64,000 bases of DNA from Fallopia convolvulus (GCA_964016875.1 OZ024726.1:51882825-51946824), one strand, 5' to 3'. Counted from the first letter of the stretch, positions 22,154 through 34,376 are shown. Made by a program: numbers and translations. The notes: generated by a model from the letters alone, not told the origin.

Positions 22154-23690
22154 GCCACAGATTTTCTCTTCGAGATGGGATTTTTTTTGTCTTCACACTG
22201 AAGTTCTGGGGCATTACACTCATTTATCTCTTTCTCAGTCAAAGGGGATTTTCCATTCTTTGGGGACTCAGGCTCGTATCCTATACAATATTTGTCATGG
22301 ATGAATTTTGTTTGGGAACAGGAGGCTTTAGAGCTTGGATTGTTCTCACTTAGATTTTGTAGGAACTCATCCTTTTGGGTTTCTAGGGATGCTATTTCTT
22401 CCCTAAGAGCACCATTGTCCGCTAGGGATGACTGAAGCTCATTAGTGAGTTTCACACAGTTGGAACATGTTTCAAGACCAGCATATTTAACAACAAGGTG
22501 TTCCATTTCATCTAGTTTCTTTTGCAGTTTAATGTTATCTTCGACAAGACTAGCCAATAGCTTTAAGAGCTCAGGTTTATCATAATTAGACAAGGACTCA
22601 AGGATGGTTTCTATAGTTAACTCACTGGGTTGTTCCCCAGTGGTTTCTCCTATTGTCATTGCGCACATGTTTGGTGATGCCCAAGATTCAGGATCGTCGT
22701 CCTCATTGTCGCTCTACGTTGGGGTGTATGCCTTCTTGCCAGGTCTCATGTCGTTAGTTCCTCGAGGGCAGTTTTTAGCGAAGTGTCCTTTCTTGTAGCA
22801 ATTGTAGCAGGTCACATCAGCGAGATCCTTCTCCGTGGGCTTGCTTTGGGAACTCGAGTTTCTTTGTGTGTTCCCATAACCTTTCTTGAAATTTCCCTTT
22901 TTGTAGAAGGATCGGAGCGCCTTGGTTACTAGCATGAGTTCCTCATCTTCGTCTTCTTTTGACTCCTCGTATTGTTCCTGTACAAACTTAAGCATCTTCT
23001 TCGATTTTAGTGCAATTCCTTTTGTATGCCTTGTCCTGGTCCTTGTCCTCATGTTTCCTCTTCTCGTGACCTAAAAGCTTCCCGAACACTTGGTGGAGCA
23101 TGAGGTTCCTGTTTTTTGGATTTTCCTTGAACAATGTTCTCTCGTTTTCCCATTCGCCGGTCAAGCCATTGAAGAGTTATTGAACCTTCATTTTGTATAT
23201 GATTTCTTGCTTGGTGATTTCAAGTCCAACAAGTTTGGTGCATAGGGAAGCGGGAATGATAGCTATCGACAGATTCACCCATTTCCATTCTGAAATTGAA
23301 GAATTCCCTTCGAGCATTCATTTGGTGGTCTTCTCTAAGATCGGAACAACCGACGTGCATTTGTTGGATGGCATCCCACATTTCCTTTGTTGTTTCCATG
23401 TTTGCCACCCTGTCACTGTTTTGTTCCGACATAGCATTATTGAGTTACATTTTGGCCTTGTAGTTTGCCTCCATGCACTTCAATTCATTTTGTCCCCACT
23501 TTGAGAAGTCATTGCGAATAGCAGGGTCGACTTTGAAGTTCTCGACTTCGATGATGCACCAGGCTTGGAAATCATGACTCCACATCCAATACTTCATTTT
23601 GACCTACGAGTTTTCAAGCCTTCCAACAACAAGCCTTGGAGGCTTGTTGTTCCCATGTCTGACTTGAGTGAGTTCTTGAGACATTTTGTA
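22138..23690 (-). pseudogene. Ty1/Copia gag with zinc knuckle (second element)
   Basis: Minus strand from ATG at about 23684 (MSQELTQVRHGNNKPP). Capsid-like segment 23432-23220 (ATKEMWDAIQ-like motif, here TTKEMWDAIQQMHVG, and RREFFNFRMEMGESVDSY). A CCHC knuckle CYNCYKKGHFAKNC at 22714-23052, preceded by an acidic patch (EEDEELML). An extended coiled coil at 22668-22138 (IKLQKKLDEMEHLV, LREEIASLETQKDEFL). At least three frame breaks. Zinc-knuckle gag followed by a long coiled coil fits the SIRE/Maximus side of Copia, but the lineage is a guess. Confidence 0.75.
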
Positions 23691-23727
23691 AACCTACGAT
23701 ACTAAGACTGAAATCTAGAGCAAGCTT

Positions 23728-23741
23728 GCTCCGATACCAAT
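23728..23741 (-). other. Copia primer binding site
   Basis: TTGGTATCGGAGC on the minus strand directly after the LTR end CCAACA, close to the initiator-Met PBS TGGTATCAGAGC. It places the gag start about 45 bases downstream. Confidence 0.7.
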
Positions 23742-24408
23742 TGTTGGATCGAGATGTGTAGAGAAGAGCTTGGGAACAAAGTTTGAGCTGTTTCCAAGGT
23801 TGCGGAAGTAATACAAACGCAAGTAATAAAGACAGTTAAGGGCACCATTCCTTTATAGAGGAACCCCACTACAGCCAACTAGTTGTGTGGGTAAACCTCT
23901 ACCTCCGCTTGGAGAATTTTGAACGATCTACTTGTTTTATTGATTGTTCCTTAGTTACAAAATACAAGACTCATACTTCTTTGTTCCTAGTAATCACCAA
24001 ACTCTAGTAACACTAGTGAGTCTTCTCAACCTAGTTCCTAAGCAAACAACTCAACTAAAGAAAAATAAATTGAACCTTACAACTGGACTGCTTCTGCTTT
24101 GTCTGAGACAGAATCCCGTGATTTGCGCTGCACGGTATGTCTTCACATGTGAGTTCCCAAGTGATGGGAATCTCTCTCTCTCTCTCTCTCTCTCCCCTAA
24201 GTTCCTTTAATAGGAACTGCTTTCTTTCATTCAAGTATCGTTATGCGCTCTGGAGTTCCTTTAAGGAATGTCTTGTTCATTCTGAAGTTCCCTTGAAATA
24301 CTTGAGCATAAAACGTTAGTTCCCATATGGTGTTTGTCATTATCAAAATTGGAGAATACTTCGTTGTTCCGATGTTGTGGAACATAAGTTCCCAACACCG
24401 TCCCAACA
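23742..24408 (-). repeat. Copia 5' LTR, minus orientation
   Basis: 667 bp from TGTTGGATCG to GTCCCAACA; ends TGTTGG/CCAACA are inverted. Includes a (TC)12 microsatellite at 24171-24194. Only this LTR is present in the window for this element. Confidence 0.75.
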
Positions 24409-24513
24409 ATAATCAACCGCGGTTTCTAATTAAAGTAGACATGTTTTCAAATTTAATTTATGTATCGTAAACAATTAAAACTATGTACTATGTGGAGAGT
24501 TCACCAAAAGAAA

Positions 24514-24742
24514 TGTAACACCTCTTATTTGAGATATCCTTTATATATAAAGTATTAAGGTACTAGTCATGTCAACAAGAGTTCTTACTTTTTTAAGGTG
24601 TACGTGAGTAAGGACAAATAATTGTGAAATTAAGCGTGTAAGAGATAGAGTAATAGCATGATGGGTGACTTTTTGGAAAATGCTCGGATTGGCATAACAT
24701 AGCGCTTCTAAGATTTCAGGCCTTACAAATGGTATTCGAGCC
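24514..24742 (+). repeat. Short LTR with adjacent PBS-like site (TRIM or LTR fragment)
   Basis: TGTAACACC at 24514 and GGCCTTACA ending at 24727 give inverted TGTAA/TTACA ends (214 bp). Two bases later TGGTATTCGAGCC (24730-24742) resembles the initiator-Met PBS. No internal coding region or second LTR was found downstream, so this may be a TRIM with one end lost. Confidence 0.4.
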
Positions 24743-25771
24743 AACTTTAGGTTACGAGTTAGTTTAGCCAGGAGAGCAGTCTCGACTTTAGGTTATGAGT
24801 AAGTTAGTTAGGCCATTATCCTGCTGGTTAGGCTTGTTTTGGGACCTCTTGTGTTTATTGGTTTTGACCTTTGAGTAGTGTAATGTTCATTGTTTGTTGT
24901 TAGTTTCTACTTTGTATAGTGTTTACCTGGATTCGATGTTTGTATATGAAACTTTTTTTTTTGGTAGAAGATTTGTATATGAAACTTAGGTGTGGCGTAT
25001 GTACTCCATCATTGGGAATTATATTTGGATGCGGATCGAGTAGGGATAGACAAGATTATGGTTGCTTTTGAGATTCTAAAATCCATTCATCTAAATGAAT
25101 ACAACATCAGTAGTTTGTTGTGCACCCCTATGAAATCTACCAATTAAGTTTAAACTTGATGCCAACAATATTATATTTTTGTAGTGTGTTTTACTCACCT
25201 TACTATACCAACACTATTTTTTCTAGTACTTTGTACTACGTATTAGTTTCTTGCTTACAGTTTATTGACAATCTCGGAGTTTACCACCTAATTCTAACCT
25301 CATAAAAAAAAAAGAGGATAGAGTAGCATTCAAAGGACGTGGGTTGGAAAAACTCAAATAAAGAAAAATCGACAAAAGTGTCGAGAAACGTAATAATGTG
25401 GCAAATGGACATGTGATTTTAGTGGTGTTAGCTACAGACAAGTCAACTACGGATTTATTATTATTCCAAGTTGCAATTTCCCAATTCAAACGCAACCACG
25501 CACTAGAAATCGTCAAAGTACTACTACTTACGTACTTATCCGAACATATTAAGGATATAAATAAATTCCACCGGCCACGAGGAAAACGTGGATTTAAACA
25601 AACACACACAAGATCGAGTAGAAGACAGCAAGGACGAAGAAACACGTAGTCGTCTTCCCCCTTAAACCACGATGCAGTCTGTACATTCATACATCCTTTT
25701 CAATATACTTACTGTATATAGTAGGCTAGCTTTTGTTGGTTAACGGGTCGGGTCGGGTCAATTGGGCCCAT
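24743..25771. other. 3' side of the JAZ gene; no further gene
   Basis: Contains its 3' untranslated region (25741-25771 carries GGGTCGGGTCGGG close to the stop codon) and A/T-rich spacer. The overlapping ORFs at 25262-25690 (minus) and 25398-25649 (plus) have no recognisable content and lie outside the gene's exons. Confidence 0.5.
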
Positions 25772-27616
25772 TTAGCTACGGTTTCCGCGTGGCCCCTTTG
25801 TCATTTCATAGGGATACGCCGACATTAGCCTGCACCACCAATTTCCCCGTTCAAATATTCAGTACAATTCAAGATTTAAAAATTATGTAACATACAACTT
25901 TGTATCACAAAAGTAATTTTAACCCAATTTAATTACCTCTCTTTGCGCTTCTCAAAGAATCTTTCCAAAGACTTTCTCCTTGATATGGGTAACACTGTCA
26001 ATATAATACAGTTAAAAAAATAAGCCAAACATTATAAAAACGAGTTACTAGTTGTTGGCGAACTTGTTCAAAGTTCAAACAGAGACTTTGATTAATGACT
26101 ACGTAAGGGAATTAAACATCGTCTATATTTGGCCTTTACAAAATTTTCATGCTGGATTCATTTGACCAGTGTTTTTTATCCTTACGTAACAAATGAACTA
26201 GCAATACGTATAGTATTTTATCTTTGGATCCCTTATTTGAAAAACTAAAGTGACTCATAAAAAGAAGAGTAAATTAGAAGCAATAATAACAATAGAAAAC
26301 GAAACAAACCTTCTTCAAAAATATTTCCTTCGTGCTGCATAGCCGAAGAGGCACTAACTTTCTCTGCTGCTATTATATTCTTGGAATTCTCAGCCTTTGC
26401 CATCTTCAAAATTCTTTCCGCCTATAAAAGAAAACTAATTTTAAGTATTGGCAAAATCAAACAACGATACCAATATTGATCAATCTAATACGAATTACGC
26501 ACTAATATCTATTTTCTCTACCTAAAAACATGATAACTATATATGTTAGACACTAGTTTGAAATGTCCCAATTTATATTATAAGGGAAAAAAATTTATTA
26601 AGATGATTCTAAATTATATGATCAAGACTACGTTTCAACCCATTAATATATAACATCTCATCCTTTTGAAGTACTTTGAATGTTAAAATCAATTATACTA
26701 ATTTAATTATATTTAATATTTATCTTTTTAATTAAGTCTGCTGATCGAGATGGAGTTAAGCCGGATCCATCTCTTAATCACGTGCCTCTGTGTTTTTTGT
26801 CAGAGTCGCTAAACCATGAGTTTAGAAGCAAACCTAGCTTATATTTTTACATGATCATGTTTTAGACGGCTAATATCTATTGTATTGTACAGATAGAAGA
26901 GAAAACTAATTAATTAAACCGAGGAAGAATAATACATATCAAATATTTAGCCTTATTGAGTTTGTTTCTTCTAAATTCACTTTATTTAAAATAAATGTTA
27001 TGGAGTAGTATATAAATTTCGATTACAGAAATAATTTTAAAAATCGAATGCTCTCTATAAGCACCAAGGAAGAAAGGCAAACCTGATTTTTGGGAAGATC
27101 AAAGGCAGTGACCATTCCATTATAAAATATTGTCATGGGAGCAGTTTCCTCGCCTCCTTCATTCTTGCACCCTCTGTTCATTTTATATATATAGTTTACA
27201 ACACAAGATTACATCTCTACCAAAAACCAAAGTATTTTTGCTAATCACCTAATTAAACTAAAAGAACAGGATTACAATTGTAAATTAGAAAAAAAAATAG
27301 TGCAATTTATATAAATATACCCGGAAGGAGGAGGACCAACATAAAGCGGTAAAGGCGGCGAAACACAGTGAGCACCAGTTGCGGACGCAATGACGCTCTT
27401 GATAACCTCCGGATTCATCTTCGAAATCGCCTTCTGGATGCCTAATTAGCATAAATTTAGCTAGTTAAACACTTAATCGCATGAATTGTATGCTAAGTAA
27501 CGGAGATGTGAAGGATTTAAGTGCGTACCTCGGAAGTTTGGGCGGCGTTCTGAAGAGTATTTCTCGAGGCCGAGGAAATCGAGCTCCTGAACTACGACTG
27601 CTTGAGCTCCGGCCAT
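25772..27616 (-). CDS. JAZ repressor, TIFY9/JAZ10-like, six exons
   Basis: Encodes a jasmonate ZIM-domain protein: a nuclear repressor that binds MYC-type factors and is degraded through COI1 in response to jasmonoyl-isoleucine (family knowledge). Exons on the minus strand: 27616-27529, 27441-27321, 27173-27083, 26421-26310, 25994-25937 and 25829-25772; all introns are GT-AG and the phases agree. The total is 528 nt, 175 residues. The N-terminus has ELDFLGLEKYSSERRPNFR and GIQKAISKMNPEVIKS, the conserved start of JAZ10. Exon 3 carries the TIFY motif PMTIFYNGMVTAFDL (about residues 82-97). Exon 5 carries the Jas degron and helix LPISRRKSLERFFEKRKER, and exon 6 supplies the closing LMSAYPY. Ser replaces the usual Ala in LPIARR. 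The intron splitting the Jas motif is conserved in the family. The ATG at 27616 is the first in frame and gives the conserved start. I assign JAZ10/TIFY9 from order and motifs; another JAZ is possible. Confidence 0.87.
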
Positions 27617-28950
27617 GGCGGAAATTAAGAACGATTATATGAAAACGATCTTGGAGTGATTTTGAGAATTGAGGGGTGAATGAATGAGTACGTTTGCGTA
27701 GAAAGGAGGGAAGTAATTAATGGAGGGAAGGCCAGGTGCGCACGAGAAAATTGTGAGAGGAGGAGGCAGGTGAACTGTTTGATGAAATGCGGGAAAGAGA
27801 GAGATATAAAACCTGCAAATAGTCAGATTCAATGGCGCCAGCACAGCTTTGGAATATATAAAAGAGATTAAATTTATTAAAGTTAAGGGTACGGGACAAG
27901 CACGTCTTTCACGCGTTCCCCTTTATATGTTTATTTATTTATTGTTTTTTAAAGTTTAAATCATGAATTATTTGTTTATGGATTTATGAATTTATGTTGT
28001 TAATGTTATTATTTGATAATTAATTTTGGTGGGCCCCGGGTCGGGTGTTTGGTCATTATATAATTGTGCTATGTTCGTTCAAAGAATGGAAACGAAACTT
28101 TCGTATGATAATGATATGAATATGATGGGTGCGGTGCATATATTATGACTTGGTTGGAAACTTGGAATGGAATGGTAAAAGATTAAAGAGTACTGTTGTA
28201 CAATTATTGTGAGGTGGTGTTTTTTTCATATGAGATCAGTTGTAATGTCAATTAATTTTTAAGATGCTAGGTTTATTTCAAATTAATGACTGATTCTTTT
28301 TTGGTAAGCAAATTAATGACCGATTCTAGGTTCAAAGGCTAGGGCTTTTTGAAACTTTTTTTCGTAATTAGTGTGATTATTCTAGAGAAGTCAACATTTT
28401 TTGTGAGCGCGCGAGTTTCTTTTTTTTTTTTAAAAGGGGGGGGCGAAATACTGAATAAAAGTGGTGTTGTCAATGGACAATAATAAACTGATGGGTATAT
28501 TTACGCTACACATATTAATTAAGTCATAAAAAATGATCTTTCCTTTCTTTTCAAAATTATTACTTACTGTATTTTGGGTAAATTATGATTTGGTATATGT
28601 TTATATATTAGGAAACACATTAATATATTAAAAATATTACCTCTAAATAAATATTAAAAACAATTAAGACAAACATGCTATGATATCCTTCAAATTTGTT
28701 AATTTTACATGATAAAATATAGACATGTAAACTTTTTTGTACCTATATATATATATTCTTTTTAATCAACTAAAAATAATTTGATTATTTTTAAATATAA
28801 TAAATTGTGTAATAGAGATTTAGAGTTAAATATAATAAAATTCATTCCATTTTCTTAACTAAAATATTGACAACATGGGAAGAAATGAAAATAATGGGCC
28901 GTATTATATAGCAGGCCCGCCAGGCCACCACTAGTATCTAGTTAAAGATA
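27617..28950. other. Upstream of the JAZ gene; no further gene
   Basis: Holds its presumed 5' leader and promoter. A TATA-like TTTATATATTCC on the minus strand lies at about 27853-27864, and CACGTC/CACGCG words lie at about 27900. A CACGTG G-box, the MYC2 site in JAZ promoters, is seen only inside intron 3 (about 26779). Beyond 28000 the DNA is AT-rich with a G/T homopolymer patch near 28420-28445. Confidence 0.4.
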
Positions 28951-28970
28951 TAGATGGGATAAAAAAAATA

Positions 28971-29150
28971 AAGGTCTGCTGCTCGCTGGATTCGAACACG
29001 GAGGTGCAAAGAATAGAGAAGGGGGGGCTAATACCACTATGCCATTTGGTTTTTGTTCAAAACTAAGCTTGCTTTAAAAATATATTGAACGAAAGGGGGG
29101 GCGGGCGCCCCCACAAGCCCCCCCGGGTCCGCCACTGTTTACTCCTTACC
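28971..29150 (-). repeat. tRNA-like SINE or hAT-end remnant
   Basis: The minus strand has an A-box-like TGGCATAGTGGTATTAG (about 29045) and a B-box-like GTTCGAATCC (about 28990). The right edge, on the minus strand, reads CAGTGGCGGACCCGGGGGG, a form also seen at hAT termini. No matching second end was found, so the nature is uncertain. Confidence 0.4.
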
Positions 29151-29176
29151 TAGTTCATCATGTGTACCCTGCTGGT

Positions 29177-29405
29177 GCAATTTTTTTTCTGGTATTGGCT
29201 TTTGGCTCGCCCGGTTCGATTGATCGGACACCGCTCTATATCTGGACGGGTACTTCGTAACCCCATTTTGGGGGAGATCTTCCCAATATTAGTTTCTCCA
29301 TACATGCCGTCAGTAGGATTCGAACTTCGAATCTCCTAGACAACACTTAAGGAGTCTAACATCACTTTACCACTAGACCAAGTATTGGTCCCGCTCGGGC
29401 AATTT
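29177..29405 (-). mobile_element. tRNA-derived SINE with 7-bp target duplication
   Basis: Minus orientation. A box TGGTCTAGTGGTAAAG (about 29385-29370), B box AGTTCGAATCC (about 29310), and a short A run at the 3' end (complement of 29181-29188). The flanks GCAATTT at 29177-29183 and 29399-29405 agree exactly. Confidence 0.75.
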
Positions 29406-31092
29406 AACACATGATAATGGGTAGCTTGATTGGTATATCTAAACTATCATCCATATCCGAATAAATAAGTCACTAAATAACCAACAATAAATAAATTTGT
29501 ACAATAAAATACTTGCGCCAAATTTAATAATTATTTTCAGACTATTTCTTTCATAAGAAAGGAGTTAGGGGTTTCCGTCATCGTGACGTCAAACACCTAA
29601 GAACATCCTTACAAATAAGATCTTCAAGATCTTGCATCGCTGGTGGAGGAGGGCTTGAAGGATTGTGGATCATTTTTTTTCTATAAAGTTCGCCACTTTG
29701 TTATCTTCTTTGAAGATGTGAGTTAATCTTCTTTTCACCAGTGTATGGAGCACAACTATAATGTTTGACATAAATAGTTCGATATCATCAAAACGTTAAA
29801 CGCCCTAGAGCATTCCTATGAATGAGATCTTCAACCTCTTGCCATTGTGGCTCATTTTTGCTATAAAATCTACCACTTTGTTAACTATGGCCCATTCGTT
29901 TCAAATTATTTCATAACTTTAATCAACTCTAAGAAAATAATTTAATTATAAAGTAAAATATTTGTTAAACATGAAAGTTTTTAGGTCAGATTGTTAAACA
30001 AGAAATGATTAATGCAGTATTGCCAATAATTAGTTTAGTTTTATGACCAAGAAATTAAATAAAATTGTTTATTCTAGTTACGCAGTAATAGAATATTTGG
30101 CAATCCAATTTGTCCAACATTTGATCGAACTAGGCATATAGTTGACCCGGTATTACGCATTCCTTAATTTGGTGCATTTTATACCATAAGCGATTAGGCA
30201 AGATGTGCTATAATATTGTACGTTGAAGTCGAATAAATACCCCCCTGTCTCTAGACTCTTGTAGATACCAATATCGACTTTTCCTAAATTCTCAGGCACA
30301 TTGACAACGTGTTTTATTTATTACAACTTTATAATGAATTTCAAATTAACAAGGCTACCTACCAGCTGACTTTTTTAGTTAAGCAATAATGTAATGAAAA
30401 GTTGGAGAAAAGGGACCATTACTTCAGGGAAACTTCAAGGAAGGTATGAATGGCTATTAAATATATATGTCATTTTCTTTTGTTGTGTTTGTCATTGTTT
30501 TGAACAAGTAATATAATATGTACGAGTCTCTTTTTTTTTTTTTCTCGTAGTAATACTTTTTTTAATGGATTTTATGAATGAAAGTGAATGGCCCAATATG
30601 ATTTGTGAGTTGTGTGTATGATCGATCTTCTCTGTTGTGATGTAGGAGCATCATGATTCATAATAATATAATCACGTTATCTGTGGAAATTGAGTTCCAA
30701 ACCTTAATGGTATGACTATACATATCGTAGTAATGATGCTGATATATATGCTGTTTGATTTAAAGCAACCGCAACATTATTCAATATTTATGATATAACC
30801 ATTGAATGATCTTAACAAGTTATTAATCAATACAGTATAACTCTATAACCACCATATATACACAGCCAAACCACCTTTAATCCTCGAAATTTGTATATAA
30901 ATTTAACCTCCTTTTTATTGATATTTTGTCAATAATGGACACCCAAGTCTAAATTTGTTTTGTTTTTAGTGTGATGGACATTATGTGAGTTGAAATAAAA
31001 ACTTTAAGAGTATTATTATAGAGGCTTAACTATTTGATTAGATAATCGAAAACCAAGTCCAAATTTGTTAAGTTTCATACTACAAGATAATA
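29406..31092. other. Intergenic DNA with one old 200-bp duplication
   Basis: The stretch AAGATCTTCAAGATCTTGCATCG...TATAAAGTTCGCCACTTTGTTA (about 29588-29705) recurs diverged at about 29797-29882 (GAGATCTTCAACCTCTTGCCATT...TCTACCACTTTGTTAA). No gene is visible; the rest is AT-rich. Confidence 0.5.
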
Positions 31093-31100
31093 ACCATCAC

Positions 31101-31685
31101 TAGGGCCGTAAATAAACTGAGTCGTTCATTAGAAATTTGTTGTTCGGCTCGGTTAAGTCTTGTTAGTGTTCGACTCGATTTGAAACGAGTCAAGTTTGAA
31201 CACATTTTTAAGGCTCGAAACATAAATGAACTGAGCTTGAGCACGAGATAACTTGGCTCGTTTATTTATGAGCAAACTCGATTATATATGCTCATGAGCA
31301 AGCTCGAATATACGTTCATATATAACAAACTAGATTATACATCATGAATAAGCTCTACTATATATATTGTACAATGTATAGTTTAAGTTAGATTACATAG
31401 TTTTGTCATATCGCTTAAACTACATAGTTTAAATTTTAGTTTCATGTGGTTGTATAAATGATCAAGTAAACAAGTTGTTTGCGAATTTGTCTCACATAGA
31501 AACTAAATGAGAGGCTCGTGATCTAAGCTCGAACCCGGTGATCATTTAATCAAGAAGAGCTTGAGCAAGATGTTGAGCTCGAACTAAGCTCGTGTTCGAG
31601 CTAGCGCCTAGCGCTCACCTATTTTTAATCAAGAAGAGCTTAAACAACTCAAAGTTGGGCTCAATTTGGCTCAATTACAACCCTA
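31101..31685. mobile_element. hAT-type non-autonomous element with perfect 8-bp duplication
   Basis: Starts TAGGGCCGTAA and ends with the complement of TAGGGTTGTAA. ACCATCAC flanks it at 31093-31100 and 31686-31693. The interior is built from GAGCTCGAAC / GGCTCGTTTATTTATGAGC words, a composition common to plant hAT-derived MITEs. No coding capacity. Confidence 0.85.
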
Positions 31686-31815
31686 ACCATCACCAATAAG
31701 CTAGAAAACAATAACTTTAACCATTTTATAGTTGTTCAAACTCGGCTCAGCTCAGTTAAATTAAAACCCTAACCATCACCAATAAGTTAGAAAACAATAA
31801 CTTTAACCATTTTCT
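31686..31815. repeat. Duplication of the hAT element's right end plus flank
   Basis: ACCATCACCAATAAGCTAGAAAACAATAACTTTAACCATTTT at 31686 recurs at about 31768 with one change. Between the copies is a short piece (CTCGGCTCAGCTCAGTTAAATT...CCCTA) resembling the element's right terminus. It is either a second, truncated insertion or a local tandem duplication. Confidence 0.65.
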
Positions 31816-32429
31816 ATATATGATTGATTTTGTGCAAATTGATAAAATTACGCTAAGTATAGTAAACGTTGAAATCGTTTATTTAAGGTATGGAAAAAAA
31901 TACTGATTATTCATCAAAGTATTCTTGTGAGTGTCCTGTCGGTGCACCATCTGAAATTAACATCAATGTGCAACAATATTCCAATTTTTTGGTCAATTCA
32001 ATGTACACTTTTGTGCTAGAGAGAGCATAAAAAATTAAGATAATAGTTATTCCGATATAATGGCATGCTATATTCTCTTAACACTTTAATCAGGTATCCT
32101 GCAACTAAAGAAGTTGATCTTCCATCAAAAAAGAAGAAGAAAATGTTCTTTTTCAGTGCTACAGCTAGACGAGTTTGTGCTATTGCGGGACTTCGTTTCT
32201 GGACCGTTAATTATCTAATAGTTAGATGAAATGGGCCTGACAAGTTCGAATTGGGCCAGAACTAAAAATGAATTGGGCCTGTTCAGAAACTGCTATGCAG
32301 GGTTGGTGGCTCAGTGATGCCAAGAGTTAAATTTACAGAAATCCATTGTAGGTGCTGAGCGATGGCAAGATCGGAAGGTAAAAGATTTGAACTTAATCTA
32401 ACATGATTAAATATTAAAGCATTTTCATG
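31816..32429. other. Intergenic DNA, no gene seen
   Basis: AT-rich. Scattered AATTGGGCC words near 32230-32280; no open frame or element end that I can support. Confidence 0.45.
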
Positions 32430-33047
32430 ACGCTAAATATACAACCAAAGAAAGCATAATATATCACTATTCGAATTATTATTTAGAGTAGAAATAAGAT
32501 TACCTTTACAATCTCTAGAAGTTTTAAGCTGAAACACAAAATTTAACTTTAAGTTCTAAATTTGAAATCACTTTTTTAGGAAAAGCCAATAGAAAAATAA
32601 ATGATTCAAAGTTTCATCTTCCAATTGACAAAGAGAATAACAATGGGAGCTTTATTAAAAATCGATTTAGACGTTCCGTAGTTTGAAGACAATCAACACA
32701 AGATTTTCATACAATTTTTAATTTTCGGTGGAATTTGTTTCTTCCAAATCCAAGAAATACCTAAAGAAGAAGAATTTTGAGAAACATATGTCAAAGCAAC
32801 AACTGTCTTGACCGAAAAGCATCCATTTGACTCAGGAAGCTAAGATGAGTCGGTCATCCAAATTTGAAATAGGAATACAGATTAGTAAAATGTGCTCATT
32901 CAATATATAATTGTGGTAATGCCGTAATAAGAGAGATAAAGCTCTAGTACACCAAGTTATATTACAAGTAAGAAAACTTAAAACTTTAAGATTAGGGTTA
33001 CCATTATCAAATAAAGATAATAAATTAAAATTTTCAACTGAAATATC
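32430..33047 (-). pseudogene. LINE, distal part (zinc-binding RT-associated region)
   Basis: Minus strand: TTERLNRFLIKLPLLFSLC and CQLEDETLNHLFFYW match the zf-RVT region that follows reverse transcriptase in plant L1-type LINEs. Stops and frame changes are frequent. It is the downstream continuation of 34382-34990; a solo LTR separates them. The 3' end toward 32430 is not sharply defined. Confidence 0.6.
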
Positions 33048-34376
33048 TGTTGAGAGGGTTTCTTGACAACAAATAAATTTATAATCAAAACCCCGCTGTG
33101 TATAGCGAAGTCAGGTTCGTCCACAGGAGATAGTCAGTGCTAAGTTCCGTTACTTGTCACGCAAGCAATCAAGTAAATCTAGGGAATTTAGCAAGAGAAA
33201 GAGGAAATCTAAGGTAAAGGTATCACCACAACAACAATTATGCATGCAAATGCTAATGAAACACATAGATCATGTTTTTATCACATAAAGGCGCTAACTT
33301 TCATTAACTTTAAGCAAGTAAATCAATCAACTTTCGCTAAATTAATAAACTTACTATCTAATCTCTTATACTTCACCTAGAATAGATCCCCTTTCGCTTC
33401 AAAACCCTAAATTGACTATTCTGATTCAAGGTTTATGCTTTCGCTTCAACTATGAATGAGAATTTCATTCAACTTTCGTTTCAAGGATTAAGAGCAAGAG
33501 AATAGATTCATGCAATAAAAACTATAAAGACATGATCATAAACAAGCATGCACAACCATTGTTGGGTTTAGCTTAACCTTAGAGAGGAAGACTACTCACA
33601 CATCATAATAATTGAAAACATCTAAATTAAATTAAAAAGTAAACTTACAAGCAAATCCAAAGCAAACTTGTCTTCCAAGTTACTCCACAAACTCGCCCTC
33701 TCTATCTCTCCTCACGCCCCTCTCTCTCTTCTCTCTTTTCCCCTTACTTGCCCAAGGCAATTGATTGTGTAGAGAAAAACAAAGGGTAAACAAGAGTTTT
33801 ATAGAGAAACTAATCTATCTTAAAGCTGTCTCTAAGGAAATAAATCTTCTAATAAGATATATTTCTTCTATCTATCTAATAACATAAAAGAAAATAGGAT
33901 AAAAGTGCATTTAATTGTGCCGACTCGGTCTTCGCTACGATCACGGGATGCCTCGGTACCGAGTTGTGCACCTCAGTACCGAGCCTGTTCAGCACTGAAA
34001 ACAGCCTTGAGTAAAACTTGCATAGCAGATTCGTTACAACTCCGTTTGACTCGATTCTTTTTCCTATGTTCTTGTAACAAATTTCTCTACTTCTTTCCAA
34101 GCTCAAACTTGATCTTCAATATCTTTACTTCATAGCTAAATCTTCATCTTCTCTTCATTCCTTGAACTTTTCCTTAAGTGTTTCTCCTTGGTTTTGCTCT
34201 TTTCCTCAAAAGTGCTCCAAATAGCTTCTAAAACCTACAAAACACCACCAAAGCTTATGTAGACTCCATATCTTAAAGAAATACGAAAACCTACACAAAC
34301 GACTCAAAACAAAACACAAAACTAAAGAAAAAGACTCAAACACACCCTAAAAACACGACTAAAAAGGCGGACATCA
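33048..34376 (-). repeat. Solo LTR (Gypsy, Athila-like) with 5-bp target duplication
   Basis: Begins TGTTGAGAGGG and ends GGCGGACATCA, with ATATC on both sides (33043-33047 and 34377-34381). Length 1329 bp. The block GGTTCGTCCACAGGAGATAG near its left end corresponds to GGTCGTACCCACAGAGACT in the Athila LTRs. No internal element sequence remains, as expected after LTR-LTR recombination. The ORFs at 33876-34135 lie inside it. Confidence 0.8.

Noticed and set aside
25262..25690. 142-codon minus ORF next to the JAZ gene
   Set aside because: It does not fit the splice phases of the gene, and a better last exon with the conserved SAYPY is at 25829-25772.
33876..34135. 76-codon ORFs on both strands
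   Set aside because: Inside the solo LTR, mutually overlapping, no family features.
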